A stretch of DNA of 64,000 nt from Thermoanaerobaculia bacterium. GTDB lineage: Bacteria > Acidobacteriota > Thermoanaerobaculia > Gp7-AA8. The stretch spans positions 41,678 through 105,677 of the forward strand of contig JADGNZ010000022.1 of NCBI GenBank assembly GCA_017883205.1, written 5' to 3'. Positions 41,620 through 50,829 of this stretch are shown one piece after another (position 1 is the stretch's first letter; each line of letters begins with the position of its first letter). Made by a program: the position numbers and the translations under genes. The notes under the pieces were generated by a model that saw only the letters and a program-made list of their open reading frames with translations, was not told the DNA's origin and searched no databases.

Positions 41620-43948
41620 GGGCGCCGGCCAGCCCCCAGTAGAACGAGACAGGGAAGTAATCGACGCGTACGTCCCAGTCGCCGGGCGGAATTGTGAAGC
41701 CTAGGAACGCGCCGTTGACGGCCAGGGGGCGAATGGGATTGCCGTTGAGGGAGATGCGCATTCCCGGCCAGAAGGGCTGGCTGCTGACGATGAGTGCGTG
41801 CCGCGCGCTGTGGATTCGGAGCCGGAAATCGGGGTCACGCGCTTCGACGATCTGCACCTGCGGATCACTTGTCGGATGTAGCAGGTCCTGACGCATGCGA
41901 TCGCTGTCGACCGGCAGAATGTTGACGACCGCCTGCTTCGACAGGTCGTGTTCGACGAGCGTCTGCGCGAACATGTTGTGTCGGAACTCGAGGACGATGT
42001 CGTGCGCGGCGAAGAAGCGCGGCTTCACATCGAGGTTCTCGAAGATCCGCCCGTCGCGACCGTCGTACACGAGGCGATAGCGCGCCGGGTCACCGGGATC
42101 GACGTTGTGCGCGCCGACGAGATAGCGCACGTTCAAATAGTTCAGCAGTGTCGTCTTCGCGTTTTGCCAGTTGGCAAAATAGTTGTCCGTCTCGAGGTTG
42201 GCGAGCAGACGCAGTACGCCGAGATAGCGGCCGTTGGCCATCGGATCGTGCGTGCGGATGTCAGCGAATCCATACATTGCATTGGTGTTGGGAAAGAGCG
42301 CAGCGCCGGCGCCAACGATGCGGAACGGATTGGTGGCAGCCGCCGCCTGCAGACGTTCCAGCCGCTCGATGAGCGGAGTCTTCGGGTACATCGCCTCGAT
42401 GGGCAGCACCGGATTCCAGCCGTCGGACGCATTCCATAGTTCCGCGATCAGAGCGAATCCGACCAGCATGGTCGCGATGTGCCGGGCGCGAGCCTGCAGG
42501 ACGAAGAGCGCCGAAAGCAGGAGCACGATGATGCTGGGAAACACCGCAATCATCGCTGTTTGTTGCATCGCCGCGCTCGGGAAGGACACCTTCAGAAGGA
42601 CGTATGAAACGAGGCCTGCGGTTGTAAGGACGCCGAGGAGGAAAGGTGTGGAGCTCTCGCGCCGTGCGGAGTCGATCGCCGCCGCTGTCATGGCTGCCGC
42701 GATCCAGCAGAGAAACAGACGCAATCGAGCATTCGCCGCCAGCCTGAAGGCGAAGTGGAAAAGCGAGCTGATGACAGGCCAGTTGAAGACGATTCCGGTA
42801 GTGATGAGAGCGAGGATGAGCAGAAATACCTCGCGACTGCGGAAACGGCGTTGTTCGATGGCGCGAAAGAGAAGCGCGAAGAAAGAGGCGATGCCGAGGA
42901 TGCCGGCGAATCCCGTGATCGACTCGGCCGTCGCCGGGCCCCACGGTTTCTCGGCCGGCGCGTGGCCGTAGAAATTCGGTTCGAACGTGGCGATCGCTGA
43001 GGGAAAATTGGAGAAGGGGGCCTCTCCGTTCGCGCGGATCTGCAATTCTTGAAAGCGCTGGGACTTCTTCACCGTTTCGGCGAACGTCGTGAGGAACGGC
43101 GCGGCAAGAAGTGCGGCCACGAAAATCGCAGCGGCGGCGAGGGCCAGCGAGCGCACGGCATCGAGTCGCGAAACCGGCCGTTCGACGAACGCGATCCAAA
43201 GCGCGAAGAGGCCTCCGAAGAATGTCACGTGAGTCACGGTCTCCGGATGGCCGCCGTAAAGCATGGTGGCCCAGACCACTGCAGCGAACACGAAGCGGGG
43301 ATAGGTGCGACGTTCGATGAGCAGTTCCAACGCCAGAAACGCGGCCGGGAGCCAGACCGCGACCGTGACCATCGGGAAATGCAGCCACGTGCTGACAAAC
43401 GTACAGAATGCGAAGGCGATCGCTCCGATGGCCGAAGGCAGCTCGTCGTAATGCCGCCGGCAGAAGAGGTACATGAACGTCAGCGCGATGAGAAGCTTCA
43501 TCGCCGCTTCGGAGGTCATCGCGTATCCAAGAGGAAGCGGCAGGCCCAGCAGCCGGAGCGGAGACATCGCCGAGCTTTGTCCGTTCGCTAGAAGCGGATA
43601 GCCGCAGCCGGCGAGTGCGTTCCAGACCGGAAAGTGCAGTGAAAGCCACGCTTCGCGCACCTGATGCGCCCACGGGACGATCTGCAGAGGCAGGTCGTTC
43701 ATTTCGGCGTTGGAGAGAGTTGGACGATGTCCCCAATCTCCCCACGGCGGCAGGATGTTGACGAAGTCGACGGGAAGGTTGACGTACTGGCCGGTCATCG
43801 GCCGGAAGAGATAGATCAGGACGAGCGCGTAGAAGAACGCAGCGACGCGCCACGGCAAGCCGTCACGGACCGCCGGGATCCAGCGGCGCGCAGACCAGAT
43901 CGCGATCGCGTAGAGCGCGCCGACGTAAATCCAGGAAGCGTTGAACAC
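41555..43948 (-). CDS. YfhO-family integral membrane protein
   Basis: A 797-residue protein with the same plan as the one at 2.4 kb: hydrophobic N-terminus, QIVPWAHQVREAWLSLHFPVWNALAGCGYPLLANGQSSAMSPL loop, many membrane segments, VWATMLYGGHPETVTHVTFFGG, and a beta-rich C-terminal domain closing with a membrane helix. The family is linked to lipid-linked sugar handling and cell-surface glycosylation. A broken copy lies just upstream, so the locus carries a tandem duplication. Confidence 0.85.
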   Translation of the reverse strand: MFNASWIYVGALYAIAIWSARRWIPAVRDGLPWRVAAFFYALVLIYLFRPMTGQYVNLPVDFVNILPPWGDWGHRPTLSNAEMNDLPLQIVPWAHQVREAWLSLHFPVWNALAGCGYPLLANGQSSAMSPLRLLGLPLPLGYAMTSEAAMKLLIALTFMYLFCRRHYDELPSAIGAIAFAFCTFVSTWLHFPMVTVAVWLPAAFLALELLIERRTYPRFVFAAVVWATMLYGGHPETVTHVTFFGGLFALWIAFVERPVSRLDAVRSLALAAAAIFVAALLAAPFLTTFAETVKKSQRFQELQIRANGEAPFSNFPSAIATFEPNFYGHAPAEKPWGPATAESITGFAGILGIASFFALLFRAIEQRRFRSREVFLLILALITTGIVFNWPVISSLFHFAFRLAANARLRLFLCWIAAAMTAAAIDSARRESSTPFLLGVLTTAGLVSYVLLKVSFPSAAMQQTAMIAVFPSIIVLLLSALFVLQARARHIATMLVGFALIAELWNASDGWNPVLPIEAMYPKTPLIERLERLQAAAATNPFRIVGAGAALFPNTNAMYGFADIRTHDPMANGRYLGVLRLLANLETDNYFANWQNAKTTLLNYLNVRYLVGAHNVDPGDPARYRLVYDGRDGRIFENLDVKPRFFAAHDIVLEFRHNMFAQTLVEHDLSKQAVVNILPVDSDRMRQDLLHPTSDPQVQIVEARDPDFRLRIHSARHALIVSSQPFWPGMRISLNGNPIRPLAVNGAFLGFTIPPGDWDVRVDYFPVSFYWGLAGALTTALLLIAWPVVRPRLLRRG

Positions 43949-45161
43949 GGGCGCGGATCATAAAGCAGATGAGAAACATGAGGGCGAGAAGTGCGACCAC
44001 CGCCGCGATATCGAACGAGACAGGAACATAGCGAACTCGGACCGTCGAATGGCCGGGGGGAGCAGCGAAACCGATGAATGTGCCGTCGACGAGCTGCGTC
44101 GTGAGCCGGGCGCTGGCGGCGTCCGCGCGCCACCAGCGCGACCAGCCGACGCTGCTGCTGATCAGCGTGGAGGTGGGTGCGTCGATGTCGAGCACATAGG
44201 CATCGCCGCTAGCCGAGGCGATCTGCACGCGCGCACCGGCGCCGAAGAAGCGCGGCTGCACGTGAAGATTCTCGTAGAGCATGCCATCACTTCCAGCGTA
44301 GCGAAGCTGGTAACTAGAAGGTCGATTTCAAGAACGGCGAGTTCCAGCCGATCGTCAGCGGCCACATCTCCACGATCACGGCCGCGACGAGCAGCAGCGA
44401 TGTGATGTTTTGCGCGCGTGGCGCGAGAACCATGACTGTTGCGATGGCGAGGACTATCGCGCTCGGAATCACAGAGATCAGCACGTCGTGGCGCGCGGCA
44501 TCGCTCGGAAAGGGTGTTGTCATCACGATGACGGCGAGTAACGAGGCCGCGGCAGCGAGGCCGATCGCGAATGGCATGCACTGAGAAACCCGCGCTGCTT
44601 CTCAACGACTACGAGCCAGAGAACGTACGCGACACCGAAGAGGAGGATGTGGATTGCGGTCTCGGGATGGCCACAGAAAACGACCATCGCTCCGATTACC
44701 GCGGTCATCGCGAACCGGGCATCGGTACGCTGCTCGACCAGAAGGTCGATCTGATGGACCACGGCTGGAAGGAAGCAGGCCGCCGTGCCTTGGGCGAAGT
44801 GCAGCCAGCCGATGACGAAGGGGCCGAAACCGTAGGCGATCGCGGCGATGCTGCTCGGGAGGAGGTCGTAGCGCCGCAGGCAATAAGGTGAACGTGAGTG
44901 CGATGAGAACTTTCATCGCGGCTTCGGCGGTCATCGAATACGTCATCGGCAGCGGAATAGCGAGTAAGCGCAATGGTGAGAGCGCAGCGCTCTGCGCGTT
45001 CGCCAGCAGTGGGTAACCGCAGCCGGCCAGCGCGTTCCAGAGCGGTGCGTGCCCGCGTAGAAGAGCGCGGCGATGCGCCTGGGAATCGGGTTTCCGCCGC
45101 GGCGCGCGAGCGCGACGGCGATGGTGTAGAGCGCGCCGACGTAGAGCCAGGTGGGATTCAA
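43949..45161 (-). pseudogene. Decayed YfhO-family gene
   Basis: Pieces of a YfhO gene are found in several frames and in the right order: MNPTWLYVGALYTIAVALARR and AALFYA (near 45161-45060), APLWNALAGCGYPLLANAQSAALSPLRLL (other frame), VVFCGHPETAIHILLFGVAYVLWLV, then MPFAIGLAAAASLLAV and a C-terminal LVDGTFIGFAAPPGHSTVRVRYVPVSF. They align with the intact neighbour at 41.6-43.9 kb. The total of about 1.2 kb is half the intact length, so there are deletions (for example, between AALFYA and HAPLWNALAGC) as well as frameshifts. Confidence 0.85.
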
Positions 45162-45182
45162 CGGAGAGATGGTACTGCTGGG

Positions 45183-45944
45183 TTAGTCGCTGCCGGTGCC
45201 CCAAGCGTTCGCTTGCGCGAACGCTTCGTCATTGCCTTGCTCAACCATTTTCCGCACGAGCGCCGCGACTGCCTCTGCGTGGGGGGCGATGTTCTCGCGA
45301 TTTGCGGCGATGATCGGTGACCAGACCGATGCCGCGCTGCCGGCGAGACGGAGGAAGGTGCGAAGGCCTGCCCCCGCGAAGCGTGGATCGACGTTCTGGT
45401 CGTGCAGGTAAGCGGCAAGGGCTGTGGAGAGGATCTGCGGGAGGTGACTGGTCAGGGCGACCGCGCGATCGTGCTCGGCAGCGGGGACGAGCTCCGCGCG
45501 CGCACCGCAACAAGCGATCAGCTCCTGAACGATCGGTGCTTCGCGATCGACGAACCACGACGCGCCTTCGAACAAGTCTGCGCGGGCAGCGGCAACTCCG
45601 CGCTCGTGCGATCCGGCGAGCGGATGGCCGGCCACGAAATCGACGCCGTGCGCATCGGCTGCGGAACGGAGCGGCTGCAACACGCTGCACACGGACGTCG
45701 TCAGTGAGCGGCAGCGATCGATCAGGGCGATGGCGGCATCGACCGGCGTTGCCAAAACCGTGATGTCGAACGTACCGTCGAAGGATTCGCTGCGCTCATC
45801 GGCCGCGCCGGCGCGGACCGCATCGTCGAGCGAAACGCCGGGATCGATGTATGTGACGTGCCATCCGCGGCGGCGCAGCGCGATCCCGATCGATCCTCCG
45901 ATGAGGCCGAGTCCGGCGATCAGCGTACGCCGCGCGGAGTGCAT
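45183..45944 (-). CDS. tyrA: Prephenate dehydrogenase
   Basis: A 253-residue NAD(P)-dependent dehydrogenase of tyrosine synthesis. The Rossmann motif is LIAGLGLIGGSIGIALRRRGW, followed by VLATPVDA, the active-site region GHPLAGSHERGVAAARADLFEGASW, and ALTSHLPQILSTALA with the catalytic histidine. It is short and lacks an ACT domain. I use ATG 45944, which overlaps the upstream stop (TGATG). aroA, earlier in the same pathway, is at 31.3 kb. Confidence 0.9.
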   Translation of the reverse strand: MHSARRTLIAGLGLIGGSIGIALRRRGWHVTYIDPGVSLDDAVRAGAADERSESFDGTFDITVLATPVDAAIALIDRCRSLTTSVCSVLQPLRSAADAHGVDFVAGHPLAGSHERGVAAARADLFEGASWFVDREAPIVQELIACCGARAELVPAAEHDRAVALTSHLPQILSTALAAYLHDQNVDPRFAGAGLRTFLRLAGSAASVWSPIIAANRENIAPHAEAVAALVRKMVEQGNDEAFAQANAWGTGSD

Positions 45945-46489
45945 CAACGCGACATCATGATGAGCGTGCGGTCGACCGTCTGTGACGTCGATGCGTCGAA
46001 GTACGGCCGCTGGATCGTCACGCGCGGACGGTTCGTCTTCGGATCGATCTCCGCCGCGCGGTATGAGCCGACGGCCTTCGAGGGATCGAGCTTGATGTTC
46101 AGCTTCTGCGCGACCGGGACGATGCCGGCGACATCGGTGGCCAGTTCGCCGGCGCGGTAGTACGCGGGAGGCTTGGCCGAGCTGAGGTTGTTCGTCGCGT
46201 CGGGCGCCACTTTGTTGTAGCCGTACGACTGTGCATAGAACTCAGCCACTTTGTCGACCGGCGCGTCGGTGTCGTAGATCGCGATCGGCGGGATGTCGTC
46301 GGCCGGCCTCATGACCTTGTGCGCCTGTTTCCAGAGATCGGTCAGTTGGGCCAGGTAGCGCGAACCTGGGTAAATCGTGAAGGCGAAGGATTCCGGCTCG
46401 GTCGACTCGTTCTTCTTTTCTTTCGAGCACCCTGCGGCGATGAGCGCGACAAGTGCCGTGGCCGCGAGCAAACGTGAGGTTCTGGTCAT
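45944..46489 (-). CDS. Lipoprotein of unknown function
   Basis: A 181-residue protein with a lipoprotein signal (lipobox LIAAGC, Cys21) and a charged linker (SKEKKNESTEPES). The body (FTIYPGSRYLAQLTDLWKQAHKVM, PIAIYDTDAPVDKVAEFYAQSYGYNKV) suggests a domain of the type seen in small periplasmic proteins with a conserved YPG start. The start of tyrA overlaps its stop, so they are likely co-translated. Confidence 0.7.
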   Translation of the reverse strand: MTRTSRLLAATALVALIAAGCSKEKKNESTEPESFAFTIYPGSRYLAQLTDLWKQAHKVMRPADDIPPIAIYDTDAPVDKVAEFYAQSYGYNKVAPDATNNLSSAKPPAYYRAGELATDVAGIVPVAQKLNIKLDPSKAVGSYRAAEIDPKTNRPRVTIQRPYFDASTSQTVDRTLIMMSR

Positions 46490-46519
46490 CGATGACTCCA
46501 GTGAATCAGTTGATTGGTG

Positions 46520-46570
46520 GATTCGTAGATCAGGATGAGGGACTTGTCTCTGTCCACTGATCTACGAATC
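46520..46570. repeat. 14-bp perfect inverted repeat
   Basis: GATTCGTAGATCAG at 46520-46533 is matched exactly by its reverse complement at 46557-46570, with a 23-base spacer. It lies between the M28 peptidase stop and the lipoprotein start on the same strand. There is no U-tract, so a simple terminator is not obvious; it could be a small member of the inverted elements. Confidence 0.6.
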
Positions 46571-46605
46571 GACTCTAGCATACGCAGCTCGACACGAATC
46601 CGTCG

Positions 46606-48312
46606 CTACCTGGCCGCGGCCAGGCTGCGGTCGCGTGCTGCCCGAAACTCATCGCCTTCCTTCCAGTTCGGCATCGTGGCGGCGTTCGCGGCATCCCATC
46701 CCATCCAGATTCCGAGCTGTGCCATCTGCACCGCTTCCGACCAATCCCACGACGGATCGAACTGATCGCTGGGCTGATGGTAATGATTGGCGCGGAAGTC
46801 GTTCGACCACGCCGCGCCGAAGTCAGCTCCCTTGCCGATGACGTCATGGCCGGGATCGATCGAGAATGCCGGGATGCCGACTTTGCCGAAACTGAAGTGA
46901 TCCGAGCGGTAGTAGTGGCCCTGCTCCGGCTCCGGGTCAGGGATGATCGTGAGGCCGAGCGCTTTCGTGATCCGCTGCGCGGTCGGATAGAACGTCGTCC
47001 GTTCGATGCCGTTCATGTTCACGTCGCGTACGCGGCCGAGCTCCGGGATCATGTCGTAGTTCATACCGAGCGCGATGTGGCCGGATGGAAGAGGCGGATT
47101 CTGGCCGAGATATGCCGAGCCGATCAGCCCCTGCTCTTCGGCGGCGACTGCGGCGAAATAGACAGATCGTTTCGGCGCCGGCATGCGCGACCAGACGCGA
47201 GCCATCTCCAGAAGAATGGCGCAGCCGGAGGCGTTGTCGAGCGCGCCGTTGTAGATCGTGTCGCCGCTCTTGTCGGCGGGTCCGATGCCGAGGTGGTCGT
47301 GGTGGGCGGAGTAGAGAATCGCCTCGTTGCGAAGCTTTGCGTCGCTCCCCATCAGTTTGGCCACAACGTTCGTGGTGTTGAATGAGCGGAGCTTGCTGGC
47401 GACGTTGCCGGAGAGCTTCACGCCGAGCGGCACGGGCTGGAAGTCGCGCGACGAGGCAGCCTGCGTCAACGAGTCCAGATCCTTGCCGGCGGCCTTGAAG
47501 AGATCGCGCGCCACCTGCTCGGTCATCCAGCCGGCGAATTGAAGTGCGGGAGCGCCGGGCTTGTTCTTCATGAACGAGTTCTCGCCGCCCCACGAATTCG
47601 AAACGACATTCCAGCCGTAGCCGGCAGCAGCGGTGGTATGAATCAGGATGACGCCCGTGGCGTTTTTCGCGGTCCCGATCTCGTACTTGTAGGTCCATCG
47701 GCCGTAGTACGTGCGTGCTTTTCCTTTGAAGAGATCGGGCTCCTGCGCGTTCGCGGGCGGGTCGTCGACGAGCATCACGAGCGTCTTCCCTCGTGTGTCG
47801 AGACCTTTGTAGTCGTCCCAGCGGTACTCCGGAGCGACGACACCGTGGCCGACGAAGACGAGATCGGAGTCGATGGCGTCGCTTTCGGTCTGCGTCTGGT
47901 TCTGTCCGACGATCTGGTCACCGAACTTGAGCGGGCCGCCGATCGGCGTGCCGTTCTTCGTGAAGGTCAGCGCGGATTTGTCGCGATCGGTGGCGATGCC
48001 GAGGAGCGGGACGGTTTGGTAGTAGGTTCCGTTGTCGCCGGCCGGTTGGAGACCGTACGACTCGAATTGCGCCGCGATATATTGCTCCGCGATCTCGTCG
48101 CCACGCGTTCCAGGTCCGCGGCCTTCCAGCAGATCGCTGGCCAGGAATTGATCGTGCGCCGCCAGAGCCTTCGCGCTCAGCATTGCCATCCCTTTGGCGA
48201 CCGGGGCCGGAGCGGCGTCCGGAACCGTCTTTTTCGAACTGATGCTCGTTGCGCCGATGAGCGGAAGAGCTGCCAACGCTGCAACGGCGAGGAACCAACG
48301 CGGTCGATCCAT
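46606..48312 (-). CDS. M28-family metallopeptidase with PA domain
   Basis: A 568-residue exported zinc peptidase. After a signal peptide and the SDLLEGRGPGTRGDEIAEQYIAAQFESYGLQPAGDN segment, a PA insertion (about residues 130-300) is followed by the catalytic domain: LYSAHHDHLGIG (His, Asp-zinc), YNGALDNASGCAILLEMARVW (bridging Asp), AAVAAEEQGLIGS (catalytic Glu pair) and YYRSDHFSFGKVGIPAF (last His). This is the aminopeptidase-like group, probably acting on peptides in the periplasm or outside the cell. Confidence 0.92.
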   Translation of the reverse strand: MDRPRWFLAVAALAALPLIGATSISSKKTVPDAAPAPVAKGMAMLSAKALAAHDQFLASDLLEGRGPGTRGDEIAEQYIAAQFESYGLQPAGDNGTYYQTVPLLGIATDRDKSALTFTKNGTPIGGPLKFGDQIVGQNQTQTESDAIDSDLVFVGHGVVAPEYRWDDYKGLDTRGKTLVMLVDDPPANAQEPDLFKGKARTYYGRWTYKYEIGTAKNATGVILIHTTAAAGYGWNVVSNSWGGENSFMKNKPGAPALQFAGWMTEQVARDLFKAAGKDLDSLTQAASSRDFQPVPLGVKLSGNVASKLRSFNTTNVVAKLMGSDAKLRNEAILYSAHHDHLGIGPADKSGDTIYNGALDNASGCAILLEMARVWSRMPAPKRSVYFAAVAAEEQGLIGSAYLGQNPPLPSGHIALGMNYDMIPELGRVRDVNMNGIERTTFYPTAQRITKALGLTIIPDPEPEQGHYYRSDHFSFGKVGIPAFSIDPGHDVIGKGADFGAAWSNDFRANHYHQPSDQFDPSWDWSEAVQMAQLGIWMGWDAANAATMPNWKEGDEFRAARDRSLAAAR

Positions 48313-48405
48313 GTCTGATCTCCTGATTTTGATTTGAGGTGTTACGCGGCTGTCCGGATGGACGCGGCAACCTGGTAACGATATCGCAGACGACGGGTTG
48401 TCGAA

Positions 48406-48723
48406 GTGACTCCGATTGGTGTCTTGTACTCGAAAATTGAGAATGTTACGAAAAAGAGGGTAGGGACATCGGTAGATAAATCACTCCTAGACAGAGTGCG
48501 AGAAATGTTTACCCAAATCTCCGACCCTTTCCACGATCTGAGGATGCCGTTGCAGGAGCGCGTCGTCGACAAACTGGCGGATATGCTCTTCGCCAGCGAC
48601 ATGATCCTCGACATGCTTCAGGACGAGCGCTCCCGCAAGTCCGGCGGGTTCACGACCGTCGAGGCCTCTGTACGAGGCGTCTACGAGCAGATCAACGAGT
48701 TGATGAAGCAACTGACGGATTGA
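48406..48723 (+). CDS. Conserved small helical protein
   Basis: A 105-residue product of unknown family. The part from residue 25 onward is helical and well composed (KSLLDRVREMFTQISDPFHDLRMPLQERVVDKLADMLFASDMILDMLQDERSRKSGGF...YEQINELMKQLTD). The GTG at 48406 is the longest start, but none of the possible starts has a strong ribosome site, so the N-terminus is unsure; the in-frame ATG before FTQI is an alternative. Confidence 0.55.
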   Translation: MTPIGVLYSKIENVTKKRVGTSVDKSLLDRVREMFTQISDPFHDLRMPLQERVVDKLADMLFASDMILDMLQDERSRKSGGFTTVEASVRGVYEQINELMKQLTD

Positions 48724-48788
48724 CCTGCGGACATCGTCGCCCGGCGTGAAAAGCGAGATCGTGACGAGGACGACACGGAACCGTAACC

Positions 48789-49037
48789 TCAGCCTCCGGC
48801 CACCGGCGGGATGAAGACCAACTCGTCTCCGTCGCTGAGAGTCTCTTCCGGGCCCACGTAATTCTCGTTGACGGCGATCAGTGGAGGGGTGGTGTAGTCA
48901 CGCAGAGCAGCGTGCTCGGCGCGCAGGCGCTGCCAGACATCCCCGGCACAGGTCCCGTCAGGAAGTTGCAGGTGATCCTCGTCCCGGTCGGCAATCTCGC
49001 GCAGGACGGCAAAGAAGAGGAGTCGGACTTTCAGCAT
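48789..49037 (-). CDS. moaD: MoaD-type sulfur carrier
   Basis: An 82-residue ubiquitin-like protein: VRLLFFAVLREIADRDEDHLQLPDG at the start and the obligatory C-terminal Gly-Gly (LVFIPPVAGG). It carries sulfur as a thiocarboxylate into molybdopterin. No other molybdenum cofactor gene is within the window, so the partner MoaE must be elsewhere, or the protein belongs to another sulfur pathway. Confidence 0.85.
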   Translation of the reverse strand: MLKVRLLFFAVLREIADRDEDHLQLPDGTCAGDVWQRLRAEHAALRDYTTPPLIAVNENYVGPEETLSDGDELVFIPPVAGG

Positions 49038-49072
49038 CGTCCGGCATTCTAACTGCGTAGAATTGCGCGATC

Positions 49073-49276
49073 GTGCGGGAAGAGTTCACAGCCGTGATGA
49101 CCGTCGACGCCGCGCTGGCCCTCCACCCGGCCGCGCGATGGGTGTTCGCTGCCTACCAGATCGGAGGGTGCAACGGTTGTTCGTCGGCGGCGGAGGAGAC
49201 ATTGGCCGAGGTTGCGCAGGGCTACCAGCTCGATCTCGACCGGCTTCTCGCCGACCTCAACGGCCTTTTGACCTAG
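49073..49276 (+). CDS. Redox-disulfide domain protein (DUF1858-like)
   Basis: A 67-residue protein starting at a GTG. It carries HPAARWVFAAYQIGGCNGCSSAAEETLAEVAQGYQLDLDRLLADLNGLL, the short CxxC-containing domain found in hybrid-cluster-associated and DUF1858 proteins. It may take part in thiol or iron-sulfur chemistry. Note the gene for selenide-water dikinase 450 bases downstream on the same strand; a link is not shown by sequence. Confidence 0.75.
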   Translation: MREEFTAVMTVDAALALHPAARWVFAAYQIGGCNGCSSAAEETLAEVAQGYQLDLDRLLADLNGLLT

Positions 49277-49663
49277 TACTTGCCACCGAGACCGGGAAAA
49301 TTTTGCGCACGCATATGGGGCAGATGCAAGTTTTTCCTCGCTGTTCTTAGTCCGTCATCAGGTCACCTCCTGTTGTGCGCGCTGCGATAACACCTTTCTT
49401 TTCTATTGCTTGTACTCGGCGCGTGGAATTGCTGGCTCGTGCGCAGGTTCCAGGAACCGCTATTTATTTGTCCTGGCAGGGGCCGTGCACAAAGCAGGGC
49501 ACGATGAAACAGGTTTCGACAGATTCGAGACCGCCACGCGGGTCCCATCCTAATTGCCCGCGTCTAGTGGCCGCTGCGGACCCCCGCCTTGACTATTGGA
49601 CCGATTTTGGACGATTAATCACCTAGCTTCCTTGAATCCCACCAACTGGTCGCAGCGGTCCAG
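49277..49663. other. Gap without a recognised gene
   Basis: The only reading frame of any length, on the plus strand at 49375-49626, lacks a ribosome site and has poor composition. I searched both strands for a tRNA-Sec-like structure and for other tRNAs and did not find one. The sequence may hold the promoter and leader of selD. Confidence 0.5.
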
Positions 49664-49714
49664 CCCAAACGATGTACCACGACGGAGCCGAAAGGCTCCG
49701 TTAGTGCGTTTGGG
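49664..49714 (+). promoter_or_regulatory. Structured RNA in the selD leader
   Basis: The outer stem CCCAAACG (49664-49671) pairs perfectly with CGTTTGGG (49707-49714). After a six-base bulge, CAC pairs with GTG, and then an 8-bp stem ACGGAGCC (49682-49689) pairs with GGCTCCGT (49694-49701) across a GAAA tetraloop. The element ends 15 bases before the selD GTG start. GNRA-capped, nested stems suggest a functional RNA; the role (for example selenium-dependent control) is a guess. Confidence 0.6.
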
Positions 49715-49729
49715 GGATACCATTCACCC

Positions 49730-50797
49730 GTGAAGCGGAAAATCAAGTCGTACCCGCCGCTCTCCTCGTTCGCCACAACCGGCGGTTGAGCGTGCAAGCT
49801 GGGTCAGGATGACCTGCGCTCGGTCCTCGCGAAACTCCCTTCCCACGAAGGGCTGGGGGATCTTGTCGTCGGTTACGGCACCAACGACGACGCGGCCGTC
49901 GTACGCATCGCCGGCGATCAGGCCATCGCCCAGACCGTCGATTTCTTCACGCCGATCGTCGACGACCCCTACGTCTTCGGCGCCATCGCGGCGGCAAACG
50001 CGGTCTCCGACATCTACGCGATGGGGGCGACGCCGATCCTGGGGCTGGCCATCGCCGCATTTCCCACCGATGTCCTCCCGCTCGAGATGCTGCAGGAGAT
50101 TCTTCGCGGCGGATCGGAGAAAGCTGCGGAAGCCGGCTTCCCCATCGCCGGAGGCCACACGATCATCGACGACGTGCCGAAGTACGGTCTCGCTGTTACA
50201 GGCATCGTCAGCGTGTCGAAACTCGTTCGCAATTCAACGGCGAAGGCCGGTGACGCGATCGTCCTGACGAAGCCGATCGGCAACGGGATTCTGATCAGCG
50301 CCTTTCGTGCGCTGAGCGCGCGCCGTTTCCGCAGGTCCGCTGTGCCCCAGCTCGACGAAGCCATCCAATGGATGATGATGCTCAACCGTGACGCCGCCGG
50401 GGCGATGATCGATGTCGGCGTCAACGCCGCCACCGACGTTACCGGCTACGGACTCACTGGCCACCTGCTCGAAATGTGCGATGGCTCCGGCACCGGTGCG
50501 GAGATTCGCGCCAGCGCGGTGCCCGTACTGCCGAATGTGCGCGAGTCGCTGGCCCGCGGTTTCCGTCCGACCGGGACGCTTCGCAACGTCGAGACGTTCC
50601 GGCATCGTGTCGATGTCCAGGTCCCGGAGTCGGAATTCACGCTGATGTGTGACGCGCAGACGAGCGGAGGATTGCTGTTGGCGGTACCGTCAGAGAAGCT
50701 CGCTGCGTTCGACGCGCGCATGCGTCAAAGCGGCCTGTTCTATGCAACGATTGGAACGATGACGGAACAGAGCGGTAAGGTCACGCTCATTCCCTGA
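49730..50797 (+). CDS. selD: Selenide, water dikinase with a selenocysteine (UGA) residue
   Basis: An ordinary ORF call starts at 50021 or 49809 because of a TGA at 49787-49789. Reading through it gives a standard SelD: the GTG at 49730 begins KRKIKSYPPLSSFATTGG, then UGA (Sec20), then ACKLGQDDLRSVLAKLP, and onward GYGTNDDAAVVRI, TVDFFTPIVDDPYVFGAIAAANAVSDIYAMGATPILGL, GGHTIIDDVPKYGLAVTGIV, and CDAQTSGGLLLAV. The family normally has Cys or Sec at exactly this site, followed by a Lys three residues later, as here. The 355-residue length is normal. SelD makes selenophosphate for selenocysteine and for tRNA selenation. Confidence 0.9.
49788..49821 (+). promoter_or_regulatory. SECIS-like hairpin after the UGA codon of selD
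   Basis: Starting at the second base of the UGA, GAGCG (49788-49792) pairs with CGCTC (49817-49821), CA pairs with TG, and the upper stem GGTCA (49802-49806) pairs with TGACC (49810-49814) around a GGA loop. In bacteria the SECIS element follows the UGA directly and places a small G-containing loop about 16-37 bases downstream; here the loop lies about 17 bases after the UGA. This supports decoding as selenocysteine by SelB. Confidence 0.7.
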
Positions 50798-50829
50798 AAT
50801 GCTGCCCGATACGATTGAGGAGAGAACAG

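Noticed and set aside
49375..49626. An 83-residue plus-strand frame upstream of selD
   Set aside because: It has no ribosome site and poor composition, and it overlaps what is more likely leader sequence.
49277..49730. tRNA-Sec near selD
   Set aside because: I looked for an acceptor stem, TCA anticodon and a TTCGA-type T loop on both strands and did not find a consistent cloverleaf. The nested stems at 49664-49714 lack an anticodon arm.
50021..50797. selD as an N-terminally truncated gene starting at 50021
   Set aside because: The sequence between 49730 and 50020 encodes the missing SelD N-terminus in the same frame, interrupted only by the UGA at the catalytic position.
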